A stretch of 64,000 nucleotides of DNA, taken from Promicromonospora iranensis (GTDB lineage: Bacteria; Actinomycetota; Actinomycetes; Actinomycetales; Cellulomonadaceae). Below, in pieces: positions 25,615 to 34,633 of the stretch. The notes beneath the pieces were generated by a model. That model was not told the DNA's origin. It saw only the letters and a list, made by a program, of their open reading frames with translations, and ran no database searches. The DNA is taken from NCBI RefSeq assembly GCF_028994775.1, contig NZ_JAJQMN010000009.1, forward strand, positions 124,001-188,000, given 5' to 3'. The stretch's first letter is position 1. Each line of letters starts with the position of its first letter. Position numbers and translations under genes: made by a program.

Positions 25615-25634
25615 ACCTATAGCGCGCTATAGGT
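25615..25634. promoter_or_regulatory. Perfect 20-bp palindrome upstream of the MerR gene
   Basis: ACCTATAGCGCGCTATAGGT is a perfect palindrome ending 6 bp before the MerR start and overlapping a TTGACC -35-like hexamer (25612-25617). MerR-family operators are palindromes lying in the promoter spacer, so this is a good candidate autoregulatory site; the start codon is oddly close, so the real start may lie further downstream. Confidence 0.65.
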
Positions 25635-25640
25635 TGTCTC

Positions 25641-26099
25641 ATGGATCGTGTGCCGCCCACTTTGACTCCGCAGCTCGACGTCGATGTCCCCGATGAGGGG
25701 CTGTCGATCGGCGAGGCCGCGGCGGCCGTCGGGCTGAGTGTGCAAACCCTTCGATATTACGAACGCGAGGGTCTGCTGCTCGACCCCACGTCCCGCCGCA
25801 GCAACGGGCATCGGCGCTTCCACCGCAACGACCTGGACTGGCTTGCCGGCCTGGTCATGCTGCGGGAGACCGGTATGCCGATCGCGGATATCCGCAAGGT
25901 CGCTGCCCTCAGTCGGACTCCAGGAACCGAGAAGCAGCGACTTGAGGCCTTCGAACGTCATCGAGAGGCCGTCGTTGCGCAGTTGAAGCGGACGCAGGAA
26001 CACCTCGCGGCACTGGACACAAAGATCGCCGCGTATCGCGCATACGCGGTCAGCGAGGAAGAGACGATCCATGACCAACAACCACCCGCGTCCACTTGA
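25641..26099 (+). CDS. MerR-family transcriptional regulator
   Basis: 152 residues. The winged helix-turn-helix starts LSIGEAAAAVGLSVQTLRYYEREGLL (residues about 21-46), then RRFHRNDLDWL and IADIRKV, followed by a C-terminal coiled coil (EAFERHREAVVAQLKRTQEH). No cysteine effector motif is seen, so it is not a metal- or SoxR-type sensor by sequence. The stop lies inside the start of the aldo/keto reductase gene (29-nt overlap), a common arrangement for MerR regulators that control a linked oxidoreductase. A perfect palindrome sits in its promoter. Confidence 0.88.
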   Translation: MDRVPPTLTPQLDVDVPDEGLSIGEAAAAVGLSVQTLRYYEREGLLLDPTSRRSNGHRRFHRNDLDWLAGLVMLRETGMPIADIRKVAALSRTPGTEKQRLEAFERHREAVVAQLKRTQEHLAALDTKIAAYRAYAVSEEETIHDQQPPAST

Positions 26100-27075
26100 G
26101 TCGGTACTTCTTGGCGACGGCCTGCGAGTTTCGCCGATCGGCCTCGGCGCGATGGGTATGAGTGCCTTCTACGGGCCGAGCGACGAGGTCGAGTCGATAG
26201 CGACGCTGAGACACGCCGTCGACGTCGGAGTGACATTCATCGACACCGCGGAGGCATACGGCCCCTTCGAGAACGAGAAGCTGATCGGGCGGGCGCTCGG
26301 AACGCGACGCGACCAGGTGATCCTCGCGACGAAGGCCTCGTCCGAGACCGATGATGACGGCACGGTTCACGGTCGAAACGGCACCCCGGAGTACATCCGT
26401 CGGGCGGCGAACCGCTCCCTGAAGCACCTCGGGACGGACTACATCGACCTGTACTACCTCCACCGGGTGGATCCGAACGTGCCGATCGAGGAGTCTGTGG
26501 GCGCGATGGCCGCCCTGGTCGCAGAGGGCAAGGTGCGCCACGTCGGACTGTCCGAGGCCTCTGCGGCAACGATCCGGCGCGCGCACGCGGTGCATCCGCT
26601 GGCTGCTGTGCAGTCGGAGTTCTCGCTCTTCGCGCGAGACGTGCTCCACAACGATGAGCTGGCAACGATGCGGGAGCTCGGAATTGGGCTGGTCGCGTTC
26701 TCTCCGCTGGGACGTGGGGTACTCACGGAGAGTGTGGCGTCGCTCGACGACCTGGCCCCGGAAGACGCCCGGCGGACCCTGCCTCGCTTCCAGCCGGAGG
26801 CTTTCGCTGCGAATCGCAGGCTTGTGGATCGGGTCGCGGCGATCGCTCGCCGTCATGGGGCGACGTTGGCTCAGGTCGCGCTGGCGTGGGTCATCGGCGA
26901 GGGCGCGGTGCCGATTCCCGGGATGCGACGGCGAGGCCGCGTCGACGAGAACGCTGGAGCCGTCCAGGTTGTGCTGTCGGAGTCAGAGCGGGAGGAACTG
27001 GCTGAAGCCTTGCCTGCCGAGGAGATCGAGGGGTCTCGTGACTACAGGGACATCGAGCTGGGTGCGGATCGGTAG
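26071..27075 (+). CDS. Aldo/keto reductase
   Basis: 334 residues, full length for the NADPH-dependent aldo/keto reductase superfamily (TIM barrel). The catalytic tetrad is visible: D58 and Y63 in FIDTAEAYG, K88 in ILATKAS, and H131 in YYLHRVDP. The cofactor region VAFSPLGRGVLT and the C-terminal VPIPGMRRRGRVDENAGA fit the AKR13-like group. Such enzymes reduce aldehydes and ketones; the substrate is not predictable here. It overlaps and is probably controlled by the MerR gene upstream. Confidence 0.92.
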   Translation: MTNNHPRPLESVLLGDGLRVSPIGLGAMGMSAFYGPSDEVESIATLRHAVDVGVTFIDTAEAYGPFENEKLIGRALGTRRDQVILATKASSETDDDGTVHGRNGTPEYIRRAANRSLKHLGTDYIDLYYLHRVDPNVPIEESVGAMAALVAEGKVRHVGLSEASAATIRRAHAVHPLAAVQSEFSLFARDVLHNDELATMRELGIGLVAFSPLGRGVLTESVASLDDLAPEDARRTLPRFQPEAFAANRRLVDRVAAIARRHGATLAQVALAWVIGEGAVPIPGMRRRGRVDENAGAVQVVLSESEREELAEALPAEEIEGSRDYRDIELGADR

Positions 27076-27163
27076 GCGGCCGTGACTATGACGACGTGCC
27101 CATGGCTTCGTCACCGGGGCGGGTGAAACGTGTCCTGGGAGAGGTGCGAGTCGTACCCCTGGG

Positions 27164-28054
27164 TCAGACGCGTGCTTTGAAGCGCTCGTAGCGCCACGCA
27201 AGGAGTTCCTGGCTAGGGTGGTCGGCTCGACGTTTCGGAACCTGGATACTGCGGCCGTGCATTTCTTGGAGTCCGTGCTTCAGCATCGGTCCGTCGGTCT
27301 CTTCAAGGAGATTTTCGGCGATTCGAACTTTGAAATCTGGCGTGACGCCGAGCATGTCCTGGTCGTATGCGGCGTGATGGATCTTGCACAGCGCGAGGCC
27401 ATTGTTGACGGTGGGGATACCTCGCTCCTCGGAGTCCGGGACGATGTGTGCTGCATCGAGGAGGGAGCCGTGCTTGAGCTCGCATATGGCACATCGCGTT
27501 TCGTATGCCACGATCACCCTGGTGCGGAATGCAGGTTGATGTAGGCGCTGTTTTGCGAGCCGACGGGCGTAGCTGCGTTGGTCGTCGGGCATGCGCCTCA
27601 CGTCGGGGACAAAGGTGAACGACTCATCCAGCGCAATGATGAATGTGCGCTCCTCTGGGTAGTCTTCGACCACGTACACGGGGCTGACCGGCGTATAGAT
27701 GTTGGGAACCTCTTTTCTGAAGAGGATCAGAGGGGCGCCCGTGGTCATCGCGTTCCGCAGTTTTCGATTGTCTCCCGACCACGGATCACCTTCGCGGTAC
27801 GAGTAGTGGAGCAGGCCATCTTCCGATTCAGTGTCGTCGTAAGGCCCATTTGTGGCGCTGACGATCGAGAGCGTTGATTCGAAAGAGGCAGGATTGCGGA
27901 TCCCGCGGGAGTAGTCGATTATTGGCAGTTTTTGCTCGTCGATGCGGAAGTCGAGGAGCTCGGCTCGGTGAAGAAATCCGCCGTTCGCCTCGGCGCGCTC
28001 CTGGACCCAGGAGATAATTCGGGTGCGCAAGGCGCGTTCGACGGCAGATTCCAT
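27164..28054 (-). CDS. HNH endonuclease, possible modification-dependent restriction enzyme
   Basis: 296 residues. The C-terminal HNH nuclease (about 188-240) reads CAICELKHGSLLDAAHIVPD, then NGLALCKIHHAAYDQDML: a Cys pair, an AAH and a KIHH, matching the HNH_2 type. The N-terminal half (LLHYSYREGDPWSGDNRKLR and PLILFRKEVPNIYTPVSPVY) resembles DNA-recognition domains found ahead of HNH nucleases in McrA-type enzymes that cut modified DNA. That functional reading is inference. The coding DNA is visibly less GC-rich than its neighbours and there is no methyltransferase nearby, which suggests acquisition by transfer. Confidence 0.75.
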   Translation of the reverse strand: MESAVERALRTRIISWVQERAEANGGFLHRAELLDFRIDEQKLPIIDYSRGIRNPASFESTLSIVSATNGPYDDTESEDGLLHYSYREGDPWSGDNRKLRNAMTTGAPLILFRKEVPNIYTPVSPVYVVEDYPEERTFIIALDESFTFVPDVRRMPDDQRSYARRLAKQRLHQPAFRTRVIVAYETRCAICELKHGSLLDAAHIVPDSEERGIPTVNNGLALCKIHHAAYDQDMLGVTPDFKVRIAENLLEETDGPMLKHGLQEMHGRSIQVPKRRADHPSQELLAWRYERFKARV

Positions 28055-28165
28055 GAGGACAGCTCACCAGAAACGTGCCGCTTCTGGTACCCCGGTGTCG
28101 GGTGAGGTGCTCGCCGCGAAGTCTGAGATCAGGCAGGTCGTGTGCCGGGGTAGCAGGATGGGCCA

Positions 28166-28561
28166 ATGGCGACCACCCGAAGCATCGTCCGCGGCATCGG
28201 CCAAGTAGCCCTCGGTGCCGTCCTTCTCACCGCCGGCATCGGCCACCTGACCCGAGCCCGCGAGGAGTTCCAGGCCCAGGTCCCCACTTGGGTCCCCGTC
28301 GATCCCGACACTGTCGTGGTCGGTTCGGGGATCGTCGAGATCGGACTCGGCACCGCGCTCGTGGCCACCTGGAAGCAGCCAGCCCGACGTCGGCTCGGGG
28401 CGCTGGCCGCGGCGTTCTTCGTCGCAGTCTTCCCCGGGAACATCGCTCAGCTGGTGGAGCATCGGGACGCGTTCGGCCTGGACACTGATCGCAAGCGCGC
28501 GCTCCGGCTCATCGGTCAGCCAGTTCTCGTGGCGTGGGCGTTGGCGGTGACGCGCAAGTAG
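28166..28561 (+). CDS. DoxX-like membrane protein
   Basis: 131 residues with about four hydrophobic segments (about 8-25, 48-65, 78-95, 110-127). The sequence IGQVALGAVLLTAGIGHLTR plus REEFQAQVPTWVP resembles DoxX-like small membrane proteins (DoxX/SURF4 superfamily), which are often linked to redox functions but have no clear reaction. Single gene; the region after it contains a REP-like unit. Confidence 0.7.
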   Translation: MATTRSIVRGIGQVALGAVLLTAGIGHLTRAREEFQAQVPTWVPVDPDTVVVGSGIVEIGLGTALVATWKQPARRRLGALAAAFFVAVFPGNIAQLVEHRDAFGLDTDRKRALRLIGQPVLVAWALAVTRK

Positions 28562-28562
28562 G

Positions 28563-28581
28563 GGTCTCGACAGGTTCGACC
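28563..28581. repeat. REP-like unit
   Basis: GGTCTCGACAGGTTCGACC, a close match to the recurring motif GGTYTCGACAAGCTCRACC, right after the DoxX-like stop; a second partial unit (GGTTCGACCAGG) follows. Confidence 0.55.
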
Positions 28582-28630
28582 AGCAAGGTTCGACCAGGAA
28601 GGCCTGAGTTTCGTCTCCGCGTGCCCGTAC

Positions 28631-29413
28631 TCACACGGAGTCGAGCATCCCCATCCCGCTCGCGAACTCCATGAGCTCGAACGTCGAGCCCGTCACCAGG
28701 GTCGCTCCTGCTGCCTTCGCGATTTTCGAGAACGGCCCGACGTTGCCGTAGAGCACAAACGGTGTGAGCGGGTCGTTCGTGCGCACCTTCGCCAGCAGCC
28801 GCAGGCCGGCGTCCGGCACGTCGGTGCCGGACTCGTGTCGACCCATGTCCGAAATGATCAGGCCGTACGCATGGTCTCCAAGGAGCTGCAACGCCTCGCT
28901 GGTCGAACGTGCGGTCTCGACGTGGGCACCGTCACGCCGCCAGGAGTCGGCGAGAACCGCGTTGTTCTCTGGGTGGTCGTCGACCCAGAGGATCGAGCGA
29001 GGAGGGGTGGCCCGCCTCTCCAGCTCCCCCCGCGTCCACGCGTCGACGGGTTCTTGGCCGGCACCCGCAAAGATCTCGGCGGCTTCCGTCTCGGGATCCG
29101 CCCGGATGTCTCCTGGCGTCGCCCCACCCGCACCGTCGGAAGCGGGGTATCGCCCGGAGTCGAAATCTTCCGCGCGGCTGCCCATGTGGTCCAGCCGACG
29201 CTTCAGTGAGGCCACCTCGCGCTGCAGGTCCGTGATCATGTCGGACTGCTGGTCCGTCGCCTGCTTGAAGTTGAGCCGTTGCCCGCCGATCTCGAGCGTC
29301 ACGTCGTCGGAGTTCTTCAGCTTCGACAGGAGCTGCCGTCCGAAGACCAGCAGCACGACGATCACGAGCAAGGGCCACAGAAGGGCGGCAATAGCGCTGA
29401 TCAGGTCGGCCAC
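28631..29413 (-). CDS. Membrane-anchored orphan receiver-domain protein
   Basis: 260 residues. An N-terminal membrane helix (about 8-25) is followed by a coiled coil (QATDQQSDMITDLQREVASL KRRLDHM split over about 50-77) and a linker. The C-terminal receiver-like domain (about 140-255) has the acidic pair in ILWVDDHPENN and the phospho-Asp candidate in GLIISDMGRHESG. There is no output domain and no histidine kinase nearby. Receiver domains of the WVDDxPxNN type occur fused to TM segments in signalling or defence contexts; the role here is unknown. The membrane anchor plus coiled coil suggest an oligomeric membrane signalling scaffold. Confidence 0.7.
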   Translation of the reverse strand: MADLISAIAALLWPLLVIVVLLVFGRQLLSKLKNSDDVTLEIGGQRLNFKQATDQQSDMITDLQREVASLKRRLDHMGSRAEDFDSGRYPASDGAGGATPGDIRADPETEAAEIFAGAGQEPVDAWTRGELERRATPPRSILWVDDHPENNAVLADSWRRDGAHVETARSTSEALQLLGDHAYGLIISDMGRHESGTDVPDAGLRLLAKVRTNDPLTPFVLYGNVGPFSKIAKAAGATLVTGSTFELMEFASGMGMLDSV

Positions 29414-29485
29414 GAGGTAAAGGTACCGGTCAGGGATGATGGGCAGGACAACGCCCGCACCGCTCCGAGGATGGAGGTGCCGTCA

Positions 29486-29839
29486 GTGACCGAACATCTT
29501 GATCGTGTTCGCGAGATCTGTCTCGCGCTGCCCGAGGTGACCGAGAAGCTGAGCCACGGGTCGCCCACATGGTTCGTGAAGAAGACGTTCGTGAGCTTCT
29601 CCGACCATGGGCACGGCGGCCCGCTCGCGATCTGGTGCGCGGCGGCCCCCGGCGCACAGGAGGAAGCGATCGAGAAGGAACCGGACCGGTTCTACCGCCC
29701 GCCGTACGTCGGGGTCCGCGGGTGGCTGGGCGTGCGGCTCGACGTCGACGTGGACTGGGACGAGATCGCCGCCATCATCGAGGACGCGTATCGGCAGGTC
29801 GCGCCGAAACGGCTGGTGGCGGAGCTGGAGGAGACATAG
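29486..29839 (+). CDS. MmcQ/YjbR-family protein
   Basis: 117 residues from GTG 29486, preferred over ATG 29471 because GGAGG (29473-29477) lies 8 nt before the GTG. The pattern LPEVTEKLSHGSPTWFVKKT, with RGWLGVRLDVDVDWDEI and the C-terminal YRQVAPKRL, matches the MmcQ/YjbR fold (CyaY-like, possible DNA-binding). No catalytic function is established for the family. Single gene, followed by REP-like units. Confidence 0.85.
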   Translation: MTEHLDRVREICLALPEVTEKLSHGSPTWFVKKTFVSFSDHGHGGPLAIWCAAAPGAQEEAIEKEPDRFYRPPYVGVRGWLGVRLDVDVDWDEIAAIIEDAYRQVAPKRLVAELEET

Positions 29840-29922
29840 GGGTTTCGACGGGCGGGTCTCGGCAAGCTCGACAACGGAGGGCCAGGCTCGACCTGCGCAA
29901 GGCCGAGCTTGATCGACGGCGG
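29840..29922. repeat. Cluster of REP-like units
   Basis: Two degenerate copies of the motif GGTYTCGACAAGCTCRACC in tandem (GGTTTCGACG at 29841 and GGTCTCGGCAAGCTCGAC from 29855), between convergent genes. Confidence 0.5.
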
Positions 29923-32900
29923 TCAGCCCTCCAGCAGTCCTCGGATCTCCTCCGGGCCCAGCGACCCCGCGAACGCGCCCGCGTCATCACTCAGCACGGC
30001 GTCGAACAGCCGGGCCTTGCGCTCCTTGAGCGCCATCACCTTGTCCTCGATGGTGTTCTCCGAGACCATCCGGAACACCATCACGTTCCGCGTCTGCCCG
30101 ATCCGGTGCGTCCGGTCGATCGCCTGCGCCTCTGTCGCCGGGTTCCACCAGGGGTCGAGCAGGTAGACGTAGTCGGCCTCGGTGAGGTTGAGCCCGAACC
30201 CGCCGGCCTTGAGGCTGATCAGGAACACGGGGGCCGTTCCGTCCTTGAACCGGTTGATCACCTCGGCGCGTCTCCGGGTCGACCCGTCGAGGTACTCGTA
30301 CGGAATCCCCAGCTCCGTGCACACCTCCGCGGCCTTGGCCAGGAACGACGTGAACTGGGAGAACACGAGCGCACGATGTCCCTCGGCGGCGACCTCCGCG
30401 AGCTGCTCGGCGAGCAGGCTCAGCTTGGCCGACGGAACGCCCGCGTACTCCGGGTCCACCAGCGACGCGTCCAGCGCCATCCGGCGCAGGGTCGTGAGTG
30501 CGCGGAAGACCGCCACCCGGTTCTCGTCGAAGCTCTCGAGCAGGCCCAACAGGCGTGACCGCTCGCGCTGCAGGTGCGTGTCGTAGATCCGGCGGTGCCT
30601 CGGGTCCAGGGCCACGCGCAGCACCTGCTCCTGCCGCTCGGGCAGCTCGGGCGCCACCTGCTCCTTCGTGCGGCGCAGCAGCAGCGGCCGGATCCGGCGG
30701 CGGAGCCGGGCCAGCAGCGGCGTCGAGTCACCCTCGCCCGAGACCGGCTTGACGTAGTCCTCGCGGAACTTGGTCGGTGATCCGTACAGCCCTGGCGCCA
30801 CGATCGCGAGCATCGCCCACAGCTCCATGAGGTTGTTCTCCATGGGCGTGCCGGTGATCGCGAGCTTGAACGGCGCCTTGAGGCGGCGGGCCGACTCGTT
30901 GGCGCGCGTCTGGTGGTTCTTCGCGAACTGGGCCTCGTCCAGGATCAGACCGGCCCACTCGACGTCGCCGAACGACTCGAAGTCCAGGCGGAAGATCGCG
31001 TACGACGTCACGACGATGTCGGCGTCGGCGGTAACCTTCGCGACGGTGGTCCGCGCCTTCGCCGCGGTGGTCGACAGCGTCGCCACCTTCAGGTCCGGCG
31101 TGAACTTGGCGGCCTCCGCGGCCCAGTTGCTCACCACCGACGCCGGCGCGACCACGAGGAACGGCGCACCACCGCCGTCGGGCATCTCCTGCTTGGCCTG
31201 CGCGACGAAGGCGAGGGTCTGGACGGTCTTGCCGAGGCCCATGTCGTCGGCGAGGATCCCGCCCAGCCCGTGCCGCCAGAGGAAGGTCAGCCACTCGAAG
31301 CCGTGCTGCTGGTAGGGCCGCAGCTCGGCCTTCAGTCCCACGGGCGGTGGCACCGGCTCCGGCCCGTCGACGCCGTCGGCGGTCAGCGCGACCAGGTCGC
31401 TCACCGAGCGCCGCCAGCGGTCGGACTGCTCGACCACGTCGGCCACCTGCTCGAGCTCCGCCCACAGGCCGGCGTTGAACCTGCTGATCCGCAGCTTGCC
31501 CGGCTGGTCGGACAGTCGCTGCGCCTCCTCGATCAAGGCTCGTAGCTGCGCGAACACGGGCAGGTCCGTGCGCAGCCAGGTGCCGTCGGTCAGCATGAAC
31601 CGCTTCTTGCCTCGCGCGAGAGCGTCGAACACCGGGCCGAACGGGATCTCGCGCCCGTTGACCGTGACCATGACACCCAGGTCGAACCAGTCCAGGTCGC
31701 TGCTGTCGTCAGCGCGCATGCTGACCACGGGTGTGGCCTCGAGACCGTTGTACTCGGGCAGCTTCTCGCTCTCCACGCGGACGTCCGGCTGCTCCCGGAG
31801 CACGGGCAGCACGGTGGTGGCGAAGTCCATCGCCTGCAGCCCGCGGAACACCTCGGGTGCGACGCGGAAATGGCCGAAGCCCGGCACCTCCCGCACGGCG
31901 CCGATCACCCGGCCCAGGGTCGCAGCCTCGGCCGCGAGGTCACGCAGGTCCGCGCCCGCCTCCATGGCCGTGGTCAGCGGGTATTCCTTGTCCGACGGCG
32001 GGTACGCCCACCGCCACGCCACACTGATCTCCGCCGGGGAGACCGCCTTGATGGTGGCGACGAGCTCGGGCCTGGGCAGGTCCGGCAGCTCGACCTCGGG
32101 GTCGGCGTGCACCCGCACCTCACGGCGCAGCAGCGGCAGGTAGTCCGCCAGGAACTCGTCGACGGCCTCGGCCGGGATCGTGAGATCGGACAGGTGGACC
32201 GCCGCATGCTCCTGGTCGGTGAGCGGCGCCGCCGTCGGGCCCAGGGTGATGGTGCGGCCCGAGGACGTCTCCTCGACCGCGAACAGGCCGTGGCGACCGA
32301 GCGCCCCGACGGAAGTCGCCAGGGTGACCGCGCCGTCGAAGGCGACCGTCCGCTCGAGGTGCGCACCGCCGTCGGGCAGCGAGAGGTCAAGGGCGATGGA
32401 CGCCTCGCCGGCCAGCCGCAGCGACTCCCGCTTCGACTTGCCGACCAGCTCGATGCCGAGACTGGCGGCGTCGGCCAGGTGGCGCCAGAACGGGCGGGGA
32501 AGCACGTCGTCCAGGCTGATCCAGTCGCCGGCGCTGACGTAGCCGTAGCCGCGCGGGCTCGTGGCGCGCAGGGCGTCGAGCGTGGTGAACCATTCCCGCA
32601 CGCTGGGATCGAGACCGCGCAGGAACCCGTTGCGGATGTAGTTCCACGACGCCGTGCCGCCCACCCAGGAGCCGCGGTCGTTGCGCTGGACCGGCCGGAT
32701 CGACAGGGAGAGGTTGTTGGCGGAGGCCGCGCCGTCGACGCGGAACTGCAGCGCCAGCTCGGGCTGCTGGTCGGCACCCGACGAGGGCACGGGCGGAGCG
32801 GCGGCCGGCGTCGCCGGCACGAGCAGCTGCACCGCCGCCTTCCACTCGGGTACCTGAGGGGTGCGCTTCAGCGAGGACGCGGGCCGGACCATCGATGCCA

Positions 32901-33210
32901 GGCCGTCCGACCCGGACTCGATCAGCGACGCGGCGACGTGCTTGCAGGCGGACCCGACGGGGCACGTGCAGTCCGTGCCGACGACGACGGGCGGTCCGGG
33001 CGGGTTGGACTTGAACTCGATGGAGCAGGAGTAGGTGCTGCGGCCGCTGCCGCGCACCCACGAGATGAGCAGCAGATCGTCCGGCAGCCACTCCCACGAG
33101 ATGACCCGGCCCTGCTTCTGGTAGTCCTCGCCGCGCAGGTACGCGCCACTACCCACCAGAAGCTTGATCGCCGCGGGGTGGATGCGCGGGGCGGGTACGG
33201 GCGTGGGCAC
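29923..33210 (-). CDS. SWIM-SNF2 family helicase/translocase
   Basis: 1095 residues. An N-terminal SWIM zinc finger has C81-x-C83-x5-C89-x-H91 ([15 protein letters not shown]). A long middle region follows, then the SNF2 ATPase with motif [14 protein letters not shown] (about residue 650) and motif [11 protein letters not shown] (about 760), and helicase domain 2 with [12 protein letters not shown] and [20 protein letters not shown] (about 1030). SNF2-type translocases remodel protein-DNA complexes. Bacterial SWIM-SNF2 proteins are widespread housekeeping or repair factors of uncertain role. All motifs appear intact. Confidence 0.93.
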   Translation of the reverse strand: MPTPVPAPRIHPAAIKLLVGSGAYLRGEDYQKQGRVISWEWLPDDLLLISWVRGSGRSTYSCSIEFKSNPPGPPVVVGTDCTCPVGSACKHVAASLIESGSDGLASMVRPASSLKRTPQVPEWKAAVQLLVPATPAAAPPVPSSGADQQPELALQFRVDGAASANNLSLSIRPVQRNDRGSWVGGTASWNYIRNGFLRGLDPSVREWFTTLDALRATSPRGYGYVSAGDWISLDDVLPRPFWRHLADAASLGIELVGKSKRESLRLAGEASIALDLSLPDGGAHLERTVAFDGAVTLATSVGALGRHGLFAVEETSSGRTITLGPTAAPLTDQEHAAVHLSDLTIPAEAVDEFLADYLPLLRREVRVHADPEVELPDLPRPELVATIKAVSPAEISVAWRWAYPPSDKEYPLTTAMEAGADLRDLAAEAATLGRVIGAVREVPGFGHFRVAPEVFRGLQAMDFATTVLPVLREQPDVRVESEKLPEYNGLEATPVVSMRADDSSDLDWFDLGVMVTVNGREIPFGPVFDALARGKKRFMLTDGTWLRTDLPVFAQLRALIEEAQRLSDQPGKLRISRFNAGLWAELEQVADVVEQSDRWRRSVSDLVALTADGVDGPEPVPPPVGLKAELRPYQQHGFEWLTFLWRHGLGGILADDMGLGKTVQTLAFVAQAKQEMPDGGGAPFLVVAPASVVSNWAAEAAKFTPDLKVATLSTTAAKARTTVAKVTADADIVVTSYAIFRLDFESFGDVEWAGLILDEAQFAKNHQTRANESARRLKAPFKLAITGTPMENNLMELWAMLAIVAPGLYGSPTKFREDYVKPVSGEGDSTPLLARLRRRIRPLLLRRTKEQVAPELPERQEQVLRVALDPRHRRIYDTHLQRERSRLLGLLESFDENRVAVFRALTTLRRMALDASLVDPEYAGVPSAKLSLLAEQLAEVAAEGHRALVFSQFTSFLAKAAEVCTELGIPYEYLDGSTRRRAEVINRFKDGTAPVFLISLKAGGFGLNLTEADYVYLLDPWWNPATEAQAIDRTHRIGQTRNVMVFRMVSENTIEDKVMALKERKARLFDAVLSDDAGAFAGSLGPEEIRGLLEG

Positions 33211-33306
33211 CCCTCCATGGTTCCACGCCCGAGCGACAGGTCCACGGAGTTATCCACAGCGTGCCTTCAACACCACGGTGTCGGTGGTCTCTGGGAGAGT
33301 GTCGCC

Positions 33307-34098
33307 ATGCACACCCTGACCGACGCCGGTCGCCGTCCTGCCGCGCTCAGCGTCCTCGTTCTCGCGGTCGCCGGATGGACGTCCGTCCCGCTGCGCCTGC
33401 TGATTCCGGGCAACGAGCTCGACTTCGGCTTCACCATGGACAACGCGATCTTCGTGGTCGAGAACGCGGCGATGACCGGAACCGTCGTGCTCGGCGTCGG
33501 AGCCGCAGCTCTCCGGGTCAGACGAGTCCTGGTCGGGGCCATCGCCGTCGTGGGTGTGCACCTGCTGTTCCAGTTCGGCACGGCTGGGGTGCAGCTCGTG
33601 AACGGCGCCCGGCCCGAGCTCATCCTCGGCACACTCGTCGCGATCCTCGTGCTCGGGGTGGTCCTGGCCGGCGTCCTGCTCGCGCTGCTCCTGCGCACGC
33701 CGTCGACGGCACGCCGGGCCGGACTGGCCGTGGCCCTGGTCGGGGCAGTTGTCCACACCCTGTGGACAAGCGTGCTGCTTCCGGTGGTCGCGATGCTGCC
33801 CTACGGCGGGCCGCCGCCAGGGATGGTCGGCTCGCTCATGCTCACGATGGCGCTCAACCTGCTGGTGGTAGCGGCGGTGGCCCTGTGCGGTTGGGCGGCG
33901 TCGGCAGCGCGACGGGTCGGCGCGCTGCTGGCCGGCGTGGTCGGGGTGCTGGGGATCGCAGCAGGAGCCGGCGCCATAGGCGCCCTCGGCGGCGCCTATG
34001 CCGCCGTGCAGATCGTGCAGGCCCTGCTGACCCTTGCCGCCGTGCCGTTCGCGGTCGTCGCCGGCCGACGGCAGGCGACAGCCCGGCAGGCGGCATAA
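33307..34098 (+). CDS. Polytopic membrane protein of unknown function
   Basis: 263 residues from ATG 33307 (GGGAGAG upstream), with about seven to eight hydrophobic helices spread across the whole length and small charged loops. No transporter motif or catalytic residue that I recognise. It is divergent from the SWIM-SNF2 gene and convergent with the 34123 gene. Confidence 0.7.
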   Translation: MHTLTDAGRRPAALSVLVLAVAGWTSVPLRLLIPGNELDFGFTMDNAIFVVENAAMTGTVVLGVGAAALRVRRVLVGAIAVVGVHLLFQFGTAGVQLVNGARPELILGTLVAILVLGVVLAGVLLALLLRTPSTARRAGLAVALVGAVVHTLWTSVLLPVVAMLPYGGPPPGMVGSLMLTMALNLLVVAAVALCGWAASAARRVGALLAGVVGVLGIAAGAGAIGALGGAYAAVQIVQALLTLAAVPFAVVAGRRQATARQAA

Positions 34099-34122
34099 GG
34101 ACTCGCCGGCCCAGCTGTCGCC

Positions 34123-34527
34123 CTACTTCGCGGAGCTCACCCGGATCTCCTCGAGTGCGACGACCTCGAGGATCTGCTTCACGATGATCGGTCCGACCGA
34201 CTCCCACGAGAGCATCTCGGCGATCACCATGTAGGACAGGTCGTCCCCGGTGAAGCAGCCGCCACGATGCAGGGCGTTGAGGAGTCGGTGCTTGGGCCAG
34301 TCGAGCTCGTCGAGGCGCTCTACCCGCCGCACTGCGGGAAAGAGCCGGCCGACGGGCAACGACTTGAGACGGGTCACAGCGGCTTCGGCGAGGCGGGCGG
34401 TGCCGGTGTCGGTCTTGTTGTCGACGTGACCGACATACCAGGCGTCGTCCTCAGCCATGACCTCGCGAAACCACGGGAACACCTCACCCCAGGTGGGTGT
34501 GGGGGTGACGGCGGGTGCGTCGGACAT
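34123..34527 (-). CDS. Hypothetical soluble protein
   Basis: 134 residues, GGAGG ahead of the ATG at 34527. Mixed helical protein (WGEVFPWFREVMAEDDAWYV, then AEMLSWESVGPIIVKQILEV). Family not recognised. Single gene. Confidence 0.6.
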   Translation of the reverse strand: MSDAPAVTPTPTWGEVFPWFREVMAEDDAWYVGHVDNKTDTGTARLAEAAVTRLKSLPVGRLFPAVRRVERLDELDWPKHRLLNALHRGGCFTGDDLSYMVIAEMLSWESVGPIIVKQILEVVALEEIRVSSAK

Positions 34528-34633
34528 GAACGGATGCCTCCAGTCCCTGTGTAGGTAAGTGCATTAATCCTTGCACCGTTCTACCGCCAAAACAGGCACG
34601 ATCGGCTCTAGAGACCGGACCTCATCCACAAAT

